A stretch of 64,000 nucleotides of DNA from Paragonimus westermani (taxonomy: Eukaryota; Platyhelminthes; Trematoda; Plagiorchiida; Troglotrematidae): NCBI GenBank assembly GCA_008508345.1, contig QNGE01000745.1, positions 64,679-128,678 of the forward strand, written 5' to 3'. Position 1 is the stretch's first letter. Each line of letters opens with the position of its first letter. Of this stretch, positions 1-11,802 are shown in pieces. Below the pieces are notes generated by a model. That model saw only the letters and a list, made by a program, of their open reading frames with translations. It ran no database searches and was not told the origin of the DNA. The position numbers and the translations under genes were made by a program.

Positions 1-1689
1 AGAAGGGAGGCACCTTGTGTGTTTCATATACATGCGTATTCGTACTAAGTCAGACATCTGATAGCGGACATTTCAGAAGTCTGATAAGAGATTGCAATAA
101 TTTAACAACAGGTCTTGGTATGTAAGGAGAAGACAGTAAGACCGGTAGCTGAATAGCATTCGAGCATCGGTAAAGTGAAGAATTACAGAAACCGAGACAG
201 AATTGAACTATAGACTGTAAAGCGTAAGTCTCCATATGAATAAATAAGAAGAGTTGAAGCCAGAAGCGCTTTCTGCACCTCGAAGAGGTAAATTTTTGGC
301 AGTAAGTTTCTATCACCCTTCAATGAAACAATGGGTCAATGAATGATGAGTGCTACGTTCTATCTGAGCTGTGTTCGTCTGTGTCTCAACCTGGATACTA
401 ACTGGCTGGCCTGCGTACTAAACTATCCCGTGCACGTGTGTGTTGCATATATTTAGGTTGTAGTGACCAGCAATGTCGTGCCTTCTCTAAGGACGCCGGC
501 TGCAACCGTGTTTCCTTGCCCGTTTGTTCTGTACGCATGATTCCGTGTAAGTCTGCTGTAGGGGGCCTGGTACGAACTCAGTGCCACTTTCTTCCGTCAT
601 GCAACTAATTGCTTCCAACGAATGCTTGCTCTTTTACCAACGGCTCTTCTACTGTTCCACTCTCCAAAGTCGTTTAACCTGGACCTTTTTGAGAGTTGCT
701 CAACGCACTCGAAGTATCTACGCCGTTCCTGCCTTGCGCGCTTTTGAGTGCCGCTGAGTGGGCTGGGGACCACCTCGCGCTTCCTTTCTTTCTTCTCTTG
801 GTTGCTGCTGTTGGTCTCAGATTAGGCTAGAACTAACTACATATCATATTTCCAAACATTGCTGAAGATATACAGTTTGTTTCGAAACCCGAACCTCTTT
901 TTAAATAGAGATCTATCATTTCTTACTAGATGCAAACTTGCATAGTGTCGGATTCCCACAAATTCCTGGTCGGCAACGGATTGATCCCACTGCTCAGTCA
1001 TCCATTGAGTTATGCACTTTCTGGAAGAATGCATTTACAAATTATGTGCACATGATGCAAACTCCACCCTTAATGTCAAGTTCCCCGAAGAGAATAAGTT
1101 AAAAATCATGCAATTTCACGTAGGTCACGAAGGTCGGAGACCGTGTGATGCACTGAATTCGAATACGAAGATGCCTGTGAAGCAAACCCACTCGATTTTG
1201 GCAAACATTATGGACTGCAAATTAACACATACAGGGCGCGGTTTAAATTTTCTCAACTGCGACAAAAACTCAGTGAAAAGCTGGATACTTTCCCTCCACC
1301 TGCAATCTGTACTGTAAGTCAGTTTGACCACAGCCCAACTTTCCAGAAGAAAACCGAGGACCTCTTTTTGATTCAACAGCTAATTTGCGGAATATTGGAC
1401 TAGAGGAATCAGTGGTGTTGGAAGATTGCAGTAAGTTGTCCAGAGCTCATGCTTACTATCTTTTTCTAGGCAAGGTCGATATCCAAGGGCAAATTAAGTG
1501 GTTTGCTCCCATTACACCGCATACGGATATCGATGAGGTGAAAACTTCATCATACGCTGATTCATTGTTGACATTCCATCGCGGAAGTTGTTACCTATGT
1601 GGGGGCCAACAGGATCTGGGCAGTTATGAAACATGCCATGTATTCATTGCCATTTACCGTTTGTAAGGTATGTATGGCCATTTTCCTCA
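1..1689. other. No gene recognised
   Basis: Only short, low-quality open frames occur on both strands. I see no splice-bordered coding segment, known protein motif or long repeat. Probably intergenic or intronic DNA. Confidence 0.5.
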
Positions 1690-2020
1690 AGTTTGTCGGA
1701 GATGCAGTTATTCCAGCACCCAGTGGAACATCTCAACGTGACGACAAGATACGGTCAGAGGCCACAGTGTCTAGATCGTGGACAGCAAGAGAGAGAGAGA
1801 GCGGACGAATTGTCACTGTCTGGAATCGGGCCAAACGGCAAGAATTAACAGGCGGAAATGCATGACGGGTAACGTCAGCCAAACGTGCACAGCGAGACAG
1901 AAGCGTACAGGACGTCCTATTGGAAAAGTTTTAGAGCTGTGGACCGGAATTCCGCTTCATGGAGGCTGGAGTACGAGCGATGCTGGAGCATGCGACAGAA
2001 AGACTTTGCATTACTGAATG
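1690..2020 (+). repeat. Dispersed repeat unit, copy 1 (diverged)
   Basis: Translation from about 1699 reads VGDAVIPAPSGTSQRDDKIRS. This matches the second internal unit of the short-LTR element (VGGVVFPTFRGTSRHDVGIRS in the 44.4-kb copy), in the same order and spacing. The similarity continues for about 55 codons. The tail around 1945-2005 (TGIPLHGG) resembles the tail of the 35.7-kb copy (TGIPVHKC). No LTR or polypurine tract adjoins this copy. A (GA)n stretch lies at about 1787-1801. Confidence 0.55.
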
Positions 2021-5000
2021 AATTTCTTCTTAACTATGGGCCGTGAAGCTAGACTTAAAAAGAAGAAGGTGCCGAGGCTTTTTTCAGGGTATAAAATATT
2101 CAGAACAGCTGTGAGCAATCAATATCGTAGGAAATGTGAAAAATTCTTCAAAAAGGCTGTCAGTGCATTTCGATAAATCTGAGAGAAACGTCAGTTAAAA
2201 ACATACAACAAACGATTGATCACATGAACAGTTACAAATGAAACGATGAGACTGGAGGGGAGAGAAAAAGATTTAACTAGTAAAACATGAAGTACCATTC
2301 TCCGGAGAAGCCGCAAAAAAGATGGATTATATGAACTGAACGATACGTGGTACAATGTTCGAGTTTCAGTTTTTTTAGGACTCGTCAACGATGTACGTGC
2401 TTGCCATGACAGAATTCACACATTCATGGGACACCCGTGTTAACCACTTTGCCGCTGAACTCACACTGGGCATTACTGACTTATCATGTAGAAACGCTCT
2501 GCAACACTTGCTTGTACGTACTGCAAAAGTTGTTAGAACTTCTAGAGAGAAGAAACATCAACTGTCCTCTAGTCCATAACACAATTACTACGACTTCGCG
2601 TTAAGCCGAAAAAATAAATGGTATTTTCAAATGAGACTCAATTGTGAAAAACCGTGGCTGCTGTTTGTGTCGCTGGTGGAATCCAGCCGAAGCCTTGATT
2701 TTTCACACTTAGGTCATATCTACAAATAAACAAATCTTCCAAACTACTAATCAGTAACAAATAAGTTATGAAAATTGCTGTGCGATGGCTTTAGAATTGA
2801 GTAATGGAGCAGGATTCGATTTACAGAGACATAAACGGGGTGGTCAGACCAAGTCATACTACGGCTGACCTTCACATATCTTACACCTTTATCGTTACTA
2901 GGAAGTTGTGTCATTATTGAACACGTGGCGACGTTCGGCGAAGGGAACTTCCATACAATTTGAGGAGGAACGTGATAACCTACTGCTTGTGACTAGTTAA
3001 TTAAGTCATTCAGTTGATTTTGTTTTACAGAACCCGGTCACACTTTCGAGGGCATCGCAGCGAACAGAACATCACCAACCTACTTCAGAATAAAGCTGCA
3101 TATCAGAGCATTCGCTGTAGCGACATAAAAAGAGACGAACAACGGTGACAGACTCTCTCTCTCTCTCTACAACAACCCCCCGAAATGTGTAAAAGCAAAG
3201 ATGAATTTATGGTGATTCGGACAGTGAGTTGGGTACGGCTGAGGAAGTAAATACGATGAAGCTTAATCAGAGGCTCTTGTATACGTATTTCTGGAGACGA
3301 TGGAAAGACTTAGTTCCGAAAACCCACTTTAAATCAGCACTGTCTTCCTTGAAGTACATGATTTACCAATGCACCACGTCAAGATTCCGTGTTATACTTT
3401 TAAGCAATACTTCAAAAATAGAGTTTGTTCTTGATAATTCGACCAAAATTATTGTTGCCTAATTCTCAGAGATGAGGCGAGTAGTGTTCGGACTGCTCGA
3501 TACGTGCAACAACAAGGAGACTATTTTGAATCGGTTTTAGTGACCAAAACAAACCATCTTGTAAGATAAAGGATGAGGACAGATATGATTATTCAACACC
3601 AGAGGAAAGACTGATAGTACTGTTGAGTAGAAAACGTTTCTTTAGAATGGATATGAAACGATAATGCACTGAGGAGGAAACTATACAAAAAAATGCACGC
3701 TGAACAAGCTGAAAGGCTCTGTAAAGAAAGCATGCCATTAAGCACTTATGTTAAAAATTAACCAGAGCTAAATAGAGAGCATACTCCTAGGACAGAAAAA
3801 ATACCAATATGTTTCATGATTTTAATCTTCAGAACTACACCATACTACACAAGGTTCATCTATTACTCAAGTGGGTGTGATTAAGCTACACGGTTGTCTC
3901 GCTAAAACTGATGTTTATTAAACCGGTGGGTGAAGGTGTTACTTGTATATCTTTCGAAGTGTCTGTGTCGAATGCTCACGACTCAGGACGAAAGCCATAG
4001 TGAAATGTGTCGGTTTGAAAGTGAGCATCATAAGGCGGTAAGTCACTGACGCCTATCAGATGGGAATAGAAAACTGCGGTCAACAGTGAGTGACGTTCAA
4101 TTCAACTTAAGCATAAATTTCCCACCAATCCTCAGCAATCAACACGTCGTCCAATAAGTTCAGCGGTTCCCGTGCTTTCAATGTGATAAGAAATCCTAAT
4201 CCTGTGGTCGTCAACTGGAACTAACAGAACAGTGATCGTGTCTTCTCTCGAGACCATCAGGTAATCTGAGCATTACCCGCAAGCGAATGTGATTGTGCGT
4301 TTGTATACCATCACTCAGTTGTAACACACTGATCAACGCGATTGCCTTGCGAACGCGTAGCCGGACTTCTGATCCTGTCTATGGCAAATAGATGCAATAC
4401 TGACGAGTTCTAACGGGGGAGGAACTCTGTTCCAATGCTTCTTTTTGAAACAGGCTGGGTGAAAAATATATGGGATTGTGGAAGTTTTCATCAATTAATT
4501 TGGAGTTACTCAAATCCTTGACTATTTATTAGCTGACAAAAATAAGTTTGTCCCCAGCTATCCAACGTGAATTGAGTGTTCATAGGGAGAAATTCAGATC
4601 TGAGGGACGTCTGGCTAATGTTGATTATAGTTAACAGATAATCCCATCAAACAACCGCACCGTTCATTTTCACCGAATCCGACAGACCTGTGTGTAGCTA
4701 AAAGGCATATGCTACATGAGCTACTGAGATCCAGCTTAGTAGACAAGCTCGGACCACAGTGGTCAACACACCGACGATGGCCTCCATTTTCCAATATCAA
4801 ACAATGATTTGTCCGGGTTTTACCTTAATGAGGTAGGCTGCAGCGTAAGGCAAGAGTATGAAAGAAAGTTGTTTGGTAGTTAATAGTTAACAGGATTAGT
4901 CACTACTACATGATTAAAACACTCAAGTTTATGAATCCTTAAACACTTTGAGAATGAAGTCGCCTTAACACTATCAATAAAAATACGCCTTCTAGCCTGA

Positions 5001-5565
5001 TTTTGAGTACCCGCCGTTGTCATCTGATGTGTGCGCTTAAATGCAAAAAGTCACTCACAGTATATCTGAAAATGATCCATGTCCTTCGAATAACATACTT
5101 CCCAACTTCAGAGAGCGCTGCCCTCAGGATTACAATATATATGAATCATTTTTGTTCGAAGAAACTGCCCCCTTTCGCCACACGACCTGATTTCGCAGAG
5201 ACCGCTCTAGTCATGGCCATACATGCCACCAACTCATTTACTACGCCAGCCTACGGCATCTTCAGCATAACAACCGGTTAAACTCATGTTCAGTCACATT
5301 CTCCTGGAGTATTTATGAACAAACACATCGGTGTTGCAGATACACCATACACTTAGTAGCTGCGAAGCGAATCACAGTGAGTTTTGGACTGATAACATTT
5401 ACAGATAAGCTACAGATTGGGAGAGACTGGAGCTATCCATATACATTTCATTCTTTGTTGCGAAGTCTAACAAATGCAACGGACGGAAAGTTCAATGGGT
5501 TCAGCATAAACACTGTACGATTTCAAGCGATAAAATGATTTCGATTGAGCAGAAAACCAGCCCAA
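2021..5565. other. No gene recognised; short (CT)n tract
   Basis: No supported gene. A (CT)8 microsatellite lies at 3153-3168. The open frames are short, with no recognisable motif or convincing splice borders. Confidence 0.45.
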
Positions 5566-5913
5566 TCACAGTCTACCAAACACAAGGAGCAGAAGGAAGA
5601 GCTGATTTGAGACAGCCAAGTGTGGCTTCACAACACCTTGATGATTCGGACGGCCCAACTTCTTGCAGGTTCGCCTTGGTTTTTCTAAACGTGTACGCCT
5701 AGTCTTTGCTTGAAAGCTTCGACTGATTTCACCGGTACAACAGCCATTGGTCAGATGTTCCACCGTGGGCATACTCGAAGGCCACATGAGTGTTACTAGC
5801 AAATCAAATGGCTCATCTGTTGTTACATCTTCAGCAAATCCTTCCGGAATCTGGTTTGACAGCAGCAGGTTTCCCAAGAAGCGGTGCGGCCTATGTATGT
5901 ATCTATAAGACAA
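5566..5913 (-). CDS. Hypothetical ORF or exon, unknown function
   Basis: I do not recognise this 115-codon frame. It is longer than most chance frames nearby and its codon use looks coding-like. The N-terminal half is acidic (around FAEDVTTDEPFDLLV), the middle is basic (KTRRTRLEKPRRTCKK), and the C-terminus is leucine-rich and hydrophobic. A pyrimidine-containing AG (...TTTGTCTTATAG) lies just upstream on the - strand, so it could be a terminal exon rather than a complete gene. No other exon was found in phase with it. It could equally be a decayed transposon frame. Confidence 0.22.
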   Translation of the reverse strand: MSYRYIHRPHRFLGNLLLSNQIPEGFAEDVTTDEPFDLLVTLMWPSSMPTVEHLTNGCCTGEISRSFQAKTRRTRLEKPRRTCKKLGRPNHQGVVKPHLAVSNQLFLLLLVFGRL

Positions 5914-8900
5914 ACTTTAGTTATCTCTGACATGTGGGCTACATCAAAATCACATGAACTGTCCAAAGGTTAAAATGGACAGAGTGTTGAGACCCATTTT
6001 ACCTTACTTCACCTTACCTTTTTCAGTAAGAACAATGTCTTTTGCGGACTAAGAGAAGCAAGCTTGAATGTATTCCTCAGGATGAGTGCTCACCTGTTGA
6101 CCAACCGTAAACGAAGACTTTTTTGTGCAGAACTTGTCGAACAAATTTACCTTCTTCATCGATGAAGCGGAGTTCGCACAGAGATTGCGGTCGTCTGGAA
6201 CAATATTTCTCAGGTCCTAATCGCGGATTATGGTACCTAGCTTTTGGCATCCATGACAGTAGGCTTTACAACAAGGGTGGTGATAGTATCTTATATTGCA
6301 TTTGTCTCTAGTAGTTGTCTGTGTTCCAGCGGCACAGAAAGCCCCAGTCCTTCAACAGATTCTGAAAGAGAGGTAAATAGTATATGGCGGTATGTGAACT
6401 GCCTAAAAGTTGTCGAACAACAAAGTGATGACACAACAAACATTGAAAAAAATTAAGAACACACTGAAAACCGGGTTTCGATGAAGTATGCCGAGGCTGC
6501 AGGAAACTCCTTGGCATGTCAGCGACCATGTTCTAGCGATTGTTGACCATCAGTTAATCACCACTGAAAATATTATGGCTAAATAGTTACATTAGTTAGG
6601 CAGGCCAGGTTGAACAAATAAGCAATCATTTCTTCCAACCTACCGGAGACTGTGGAGGAACATTGCTGAAGAGTAAACTTGCCTTAGAAGTAGCACACTC
6701 ACAGCCAATAGTCGTTCTTACTATCAGTAAGAAGGATTGCTTTTGCAATTCAATGTCAGTACGCTGTCTCACAGGGAACGGGAACAGACATGAAGTAAAT
6801 GGTTGCTTTGCCGCACAATACAAGGGAAATTTTCGATAAATTAAAGCCGTCTTAAAAAGGAACACGAAGTTGGCTGGCTCCAGGGAGGCGGATGGAGCAA
6901 GGAAAAAATACTTGTGCTGGTGCAAATATGAAGTGGGGGTGGAATTTGCGGAATATCCCGTTCACGTGAATAGGCTGCGTGTACCCACCGTTCAGGTGAG
7001 CATTAACTACCCTTGGTCTCACAGGGTTCCCAGTAAACTGACTGCGACTTCCACGAACTCAGTTGCGAACAAACATTGAATCACAATAACGTACTTGAGG
7101 AAAAAATTTATAGAAGCAGTCCTTAAGCAGTGGTTAAGCATTACTTGGAGGTTACTCTAAGAGCCAGCAAAGTAGTATTCACTACGAATGTCTCCTATAT
7201 GAGCGGCAAAGCTTCTTGCAAAGTGGTTCATAAAGAGTTATGCTTCAGATGACCGCTTTACGGTTAGTATGATGGAATAGAGTATATATTCCTTGCTTCA
7301 CTAGTACCTATATTAACGACAGTGGTATGCTTATACGTTGCGCGCGTAAATAAATCTTTTAACCCAGTAATTGTACACACTTCCTGATTATCTGACTCCA
7401 GTCCTGTAGGCGTCTCACCTTCCGCTAAACATGAATGGCATGGTCGACTGCTAAATACCGTTTGACGATTAGGTCGAATACTTTCAGTCTACAAAAGAAG
7501 ACCATTCGAGAATAAAAGAAAAGACAACAAAAACAACCGTGTAGAGACACTCTTGGTTTGCCACATTTTCCAACTTCTTTCCTATTTGTCTTCACTATTA
7601 GCATTATCCATATTGTTTCAGTGCATGTCGTTTGTTCGACCGTCCAGGTTCATAACAAGAATCTCCGGTCGCTTGCCAGCTGGTTGGTCGTGCCCTACTT
7701 TTTGTCGTGCTTCGTTTGCAGCTCATTCTCCCAGTCTACTCTCAATAAACGTCGTTGTCCACTAATCGGTTTTCTGGTTTACTAAACGTGGAAAATTCCT
7801 GGTCCAATACAAAAGGCATTGTTTTGAAACATGCTGTATTTTTTTAGAGTGAGCTATCAGCTTTGTCTTCCTGTTCCGTGATGCGTCATTCTTAGTAGAA
7901 GCTCACGTATTGGGAACATTATGATATTTAGAAGAAATAAAGAACTGGAAAACAAACCAGCTGACTTGTAAACATATATGAACGCCACGTACACCTGTTA
8001 ACATGATCAGCTTGACATTTTTTGAAAGTTGGGCTTTTCAACAAACACGAGTGAAGTTAATTGCAGCGTCCACCACTTTTGAAAAAATTTTGATGGTTGA
8101 CTAACCAAGGTTTTGCCTTCAAATAAGCGCTAATTTAACGCTCGCCTCAATTCTGACGTAAGTTCAGAGAGGTTGGTGAATACAGTTCATTATCTGTCGA
8201 ATCAATAACACTGTATAGGTATTGCCAGAAGACCTTGAACTATTAGATCAATCGCCGTGACCGGTGATCGAATGTGATATCCGCCCTTTTCAAGCACACG
8301 TGGCACGAAGCTGGAGTGTCTAACCAAAAACTTGTTATGGTCGAGAAACCTGGCAACGTACTGGCGGTTTATCCTCCGCCTTCATTAAACTGGGTAAGCG
8401 CTGTTAGAATGTCATATGTGGTCCGCAACTCAATATTTCCCAGCCTATTTTGGCACAACTGATCATGTTTTCCCGTAACCTCAGCTAGATAAGTCCCCAC
8501 AGAACACCTATAGATCTTGACACAGTATTTCGCGATTTCAAGTTTTTTATGCCCCTTTCAGTTTCACAGACAAAACAAGTTCACTAAATGTGACGAGGTT
8601 TTGAACATTAGCATAGATTAATAAATTTACCCTGTGAAAATCCACCTACCCACTGTAAACTTTAATATAATGCACTTCACGAGCACAAAATCCTTCCGAT
8701 GACAGCGGTTAGCAGTGTCTTCACTTGTAATCCGAACTTTTTCTAGAATATTAATCATGGCACCGTCACGGTTTGTCGGTACCAATCAGGTTAATACTAT
8801 CCTGTGATTTTTTTAAAATTTCCACTTGATACTGTTTTGCAAGATTGTGATGGGTTAACCCATTGCCATGCGTGCAGTCTCACGTCATAAACGCGCCTGC

Positions 8901-9650
8901 ATGGGTACGTATGCATGTATGGTGTGTGAACGTGCTGGGTTTTTTCATTGACGAAAACCGCATATACTTGCACGCTTGATAAAAAGAATTTAACACTTTG
9001 GTCGCCACTATTCAAACGGCACGCACTACTCAGACATATGCATACTCATTAACAAGACAAGTGATCAGTGTGTGTTGGCAGCGTCAAACAGGATCGGACT
9101 TGGTGTGAAAAGGAGTACTGTTGTTGCTAGCCTCCCGTCGCGTTACTTGGTCTCATGGTATCGATAATTTCGGTGAAGTTTGCGAATTCTATTTCATCCG
9201 TGATTTTACATGGAATCATTGCATCCGTCACCGTTCCACCGGACTGGACTCTGTATCTCAAGTTTTACATTAGGTCCTACAATCCTGTGCTACACTGAGC
9301 TACAGTAGATTTTTCATGAAAAAGGCAATGGTTTCGTTGTAAGGTGACTAGCATTTGCGCGTAAAAAATTGTTGGTCCGTCACAGTATCATCACCTCAAA
9401 ATATTCGGCTATCCTGGAACGGCAATAGTAACCCACTCCTTTCAATTGACTAGATAACACCTCATGCATGAATTGATTCAGCCTCATCTCACACTGTGGA
9501 AATGCTCGTATCATCATTGTATCATTTATCACGGAGTCGTAACATGTGATACTCAGTCGTTATTTAGCAGTTCGTCCTCCTCATTCTAACTTGTGGTCTT
9601 TGACCATCGGCAATACTGAGCTTCACGAATGTGTGCTGAGTGGAATCAAA
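5914..9650. other. No gene recognised
   Basis: Nothing supported. The stretch at 7540-7790 contains AATAAA (about 7743) followed by GTCGTTGTC and looks like the 3' part of an LTR. I could not find matching ends or a target-site duplication, so it is not called. Confidence 0.4.
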
Positions 9651-9654
9651 TGGT

Positions 9655-9815
9655 GGCCAACTGTAGGCATTAACGACACTAGCAAATCGCCACACTCATT
9701 CTGTATGAGCGGATACTTAACCAGTGCATCAGTAAATATGAAGCGAGTTGCGAATAATAACCATCATTTTGTTCACATGAGATCTCAGCTGACTAACTGA
9801 TGCCCTATTATCCTG
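9655..9815 (+). repeat. LINE 3'-end fragment (same family as 10.5 kb)
   Basis: About 150 bp here align with 10535-10680 in direct orientation. Both translate to a similar string (SPHSFCMSGYLTSASVN here, SPHPLFGDGYLASAGMN there), followed by a stop. At 10.5 kb this sequence follows directly on LINE pol C-terminal sequence. It is therefore probably the 3' end of that LINE, and this copy a very short 5'-truncated insertion. Confidence 0.5.
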
Positions 9816-10074
9816 TCTATACATTCATCCAGAAGTGTATACTGTCCGTTGAAAATGGCCCACATTCAAACAACGCACAGTCAGGAGTTTTGCTCACGCT
9901 GTTATCTTTCAACAGTTATTCCGCTTACAGTACTTTAACCTTTAATAAATGTTTTTTAAGATTCGTTATTTAACATCAGATCACACCCCATTTGCCGCTT
10001 TATGAAAGTTCAGACTGGAGCCATGTAACAATTAGTCACGAATGCGCCAACCTTCTTTAAGCATCTGATCGTCG

Positions 10075-10720
10075 ATGTGTGCTCTCGATCGATTACACCG
10101 GCTGTTATCAATGGGTGGTTGATGATAAAAGTAGGAATGAGTATCCGGCGCGTACACACTCGATCTGTAAATTCACACAGGTTTGGGTGGTTCGGCCAAG
10201 AGTCTTGGATGTCAACGTATTATCTGTTACTGCGCCCACTTCACGCAGATACCGCAGCCGAGTGGTGTAAGATTCAAGGTGCATAACTGACAACTTGATG
10301 TGGGGGAAAACGAAAACTGTTACAACTAGGTCAACCACAATAGATCGGATTCGTCTTCCCGACCGGCATATGCGCGAGTTACAGAGTCGGTGGCTGGGAC
10401 CGTCTGAACAGATAGAGGTTGATCGGACCCACTGGTGTGACGCTGCCACTGTTCGGCTGAGTTGTTTTTGGTGCGAGTGCAGCTAAAGCTAGGTGACAGA
10501 GCCGTATGAAAGCTGTCATGCGGCTGACGGCTTGCTTACATCAATAGCGGCACTAGCAAATCACCCCACCCATTATTTGGGGATGGTTACTTAGCCAGTG
10601 CAGGGATGAATGTGCCGCACGTTACGAACGCCAGCCGTCACATTTTTTATGTCAAATCTGAACTGATTTATTGACACCAACCGTCCTCGTCCATATGTTT
10701 GTCCGACAATGTGCATTGAA
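10075..10720 (+). mobile_element. RTE-like LINE, 5'-truncated and decayed 3' end
   Basis: Interrupted frames resemble the C-terminus of fluke RTE-like LINE polyproteins. HRFGWFGQESWMSTYYLL matches the usual HRLRWLGHVLRM... segment. It is followed by ADTAAEWCKIQG and then, in another frame, by TIDRIRLPDRHMRELQSRW and a terminal D-R-x-x-W-C. The 60.35-61.65 kb element has the same order (DWCKMQG, TIVDRVRFPS, SRDQWHKCC). Stops and frameshifts make it non-functional. The 3' untranslated part is shared with 9655-9815. The 5' limit is uncertain. Confidence 0.55.
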
Positions 10721-11590
10721 ATTATTCCGTGAAGTTGGTGAGCACAAAAAGGAGTAACAAGTGGAGTATTGTAAAACAGATCGCACAGTAATGAATTGAG
10801 GGGAAGTCTGATTGGAAACCGGTGCCAAGAAAACCAATATATTCGATTTCGCAGTTATCCATTAATATGAATATTTGGTTCGTACGGAATTTGAGCAGTG
10901 TGAAGTTACAAGAGAGTCGGATCACCGGATGCAGATAACTAAAGGTTTACTGATGGATCTGGATAAAAAGATGGGAATATCCGCAATGGCAAGATGAATC
11001 AAACTGATGAGGAGTTTTGGAGCCTACGAAAGGTTTATGGAAAGTTGTACTGCAACGTGATACTAACATGAAACACCTACAAGAGACTCAGCACGATAGT
11101 AGAAAAACACTAGATGCAATGACAAGACAAACAAGTCTTGATACAGCGCTGAGAAAATGCCATATTTTAGACATTTTCTTGAGAATACCGACCACCACTG
11201 CCGTTCACCTGGCCGACGGTACGACTCCGGGACACCTAGGCAGATCCAGACAAGTTTTGGGCCGCATTTTTACAGATGTGTGCTCATCCACGGAGTCCCA
11301 ATCGGTCACTGGTACTACAGGCCACGTGCATGAATGCACTCGGTTTGTCTGTTTACACTCCTGTGCACTCTTGATCAATATCAGCGCTCGGCCAGTACGC
11401 CTGATTACATGTGGCTGGATATTGTCCTGGCAGCCGCCATTCACTTCCATACAACTTAGTACACATGCACATGGCACGGACTAAGCTTAACACCGGACCT
11501 TGCTACTCACTGGATTAAATTTCAAAATTTAAGCAACCAAACTGGGAACGGCCAGATATGTTTATCCAGTCTCTCTTCTCACAATGTCAG
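10721..11590. other. No gene recognised
   Basis: Contains a 155-codon open frame (11017-11484, +) with overlapping antisense frames. It has no motif that I recognise, begins with TTG, and shows no splice evidence. Confidence 0.4.
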
Positions 11591-11802
11591 TATGCCTGTG
11601 TCGCAAGTTAAAAAACAAATCCGTTAGGTGTTTGCGGCGCAGAAGGCGGCCAGCACTACGTGAAAAGCTAGTCCACTTGTTTCAAAATCGACCTAAATTT
11701 GCGGCCCATCTGCGATCGATGGGCGAAGAGGAAGAAGCGCAACTTCCAAGCATTCAGTCAGATCCTCAAGCCTACCCAATGCCTGGATGGCGCAGAAGTA
11801 GC
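11591..11802 (+). CDS. Possible internal exon, unknown product
   Basis: This segment reads as a coding exon. It has one open frame with a basic start (RRRRRPALREKL), then LVHLFQNRPKFAAHLRSMG, an acidic patch (EEEEAQ) and PSIQSDPQAYPMPGWRR. It ends in a good donor (AGTAGC|GTGAGT at 11803). A pyrimidine-rich stretch and CAG precede 11591, and a second possible acceptor (GGCGCAG) lies at 11642. An in-frame ATG at 11584 makes a first exon possible. No neighbouring exon was identified and the family is not recognised. Confidence 0.35.

Noticed and set aside
7540..7790. Possible solo LTR (TGTAGAG... with AATAAA near 7743)
   Set aside because: No matching CA end and no target-site duplication could be found.
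11017..11484. 155-codon + strand frame
   Set aside because: Starts with TTG, has no recognised motif and overlaps equally long antisense frames.
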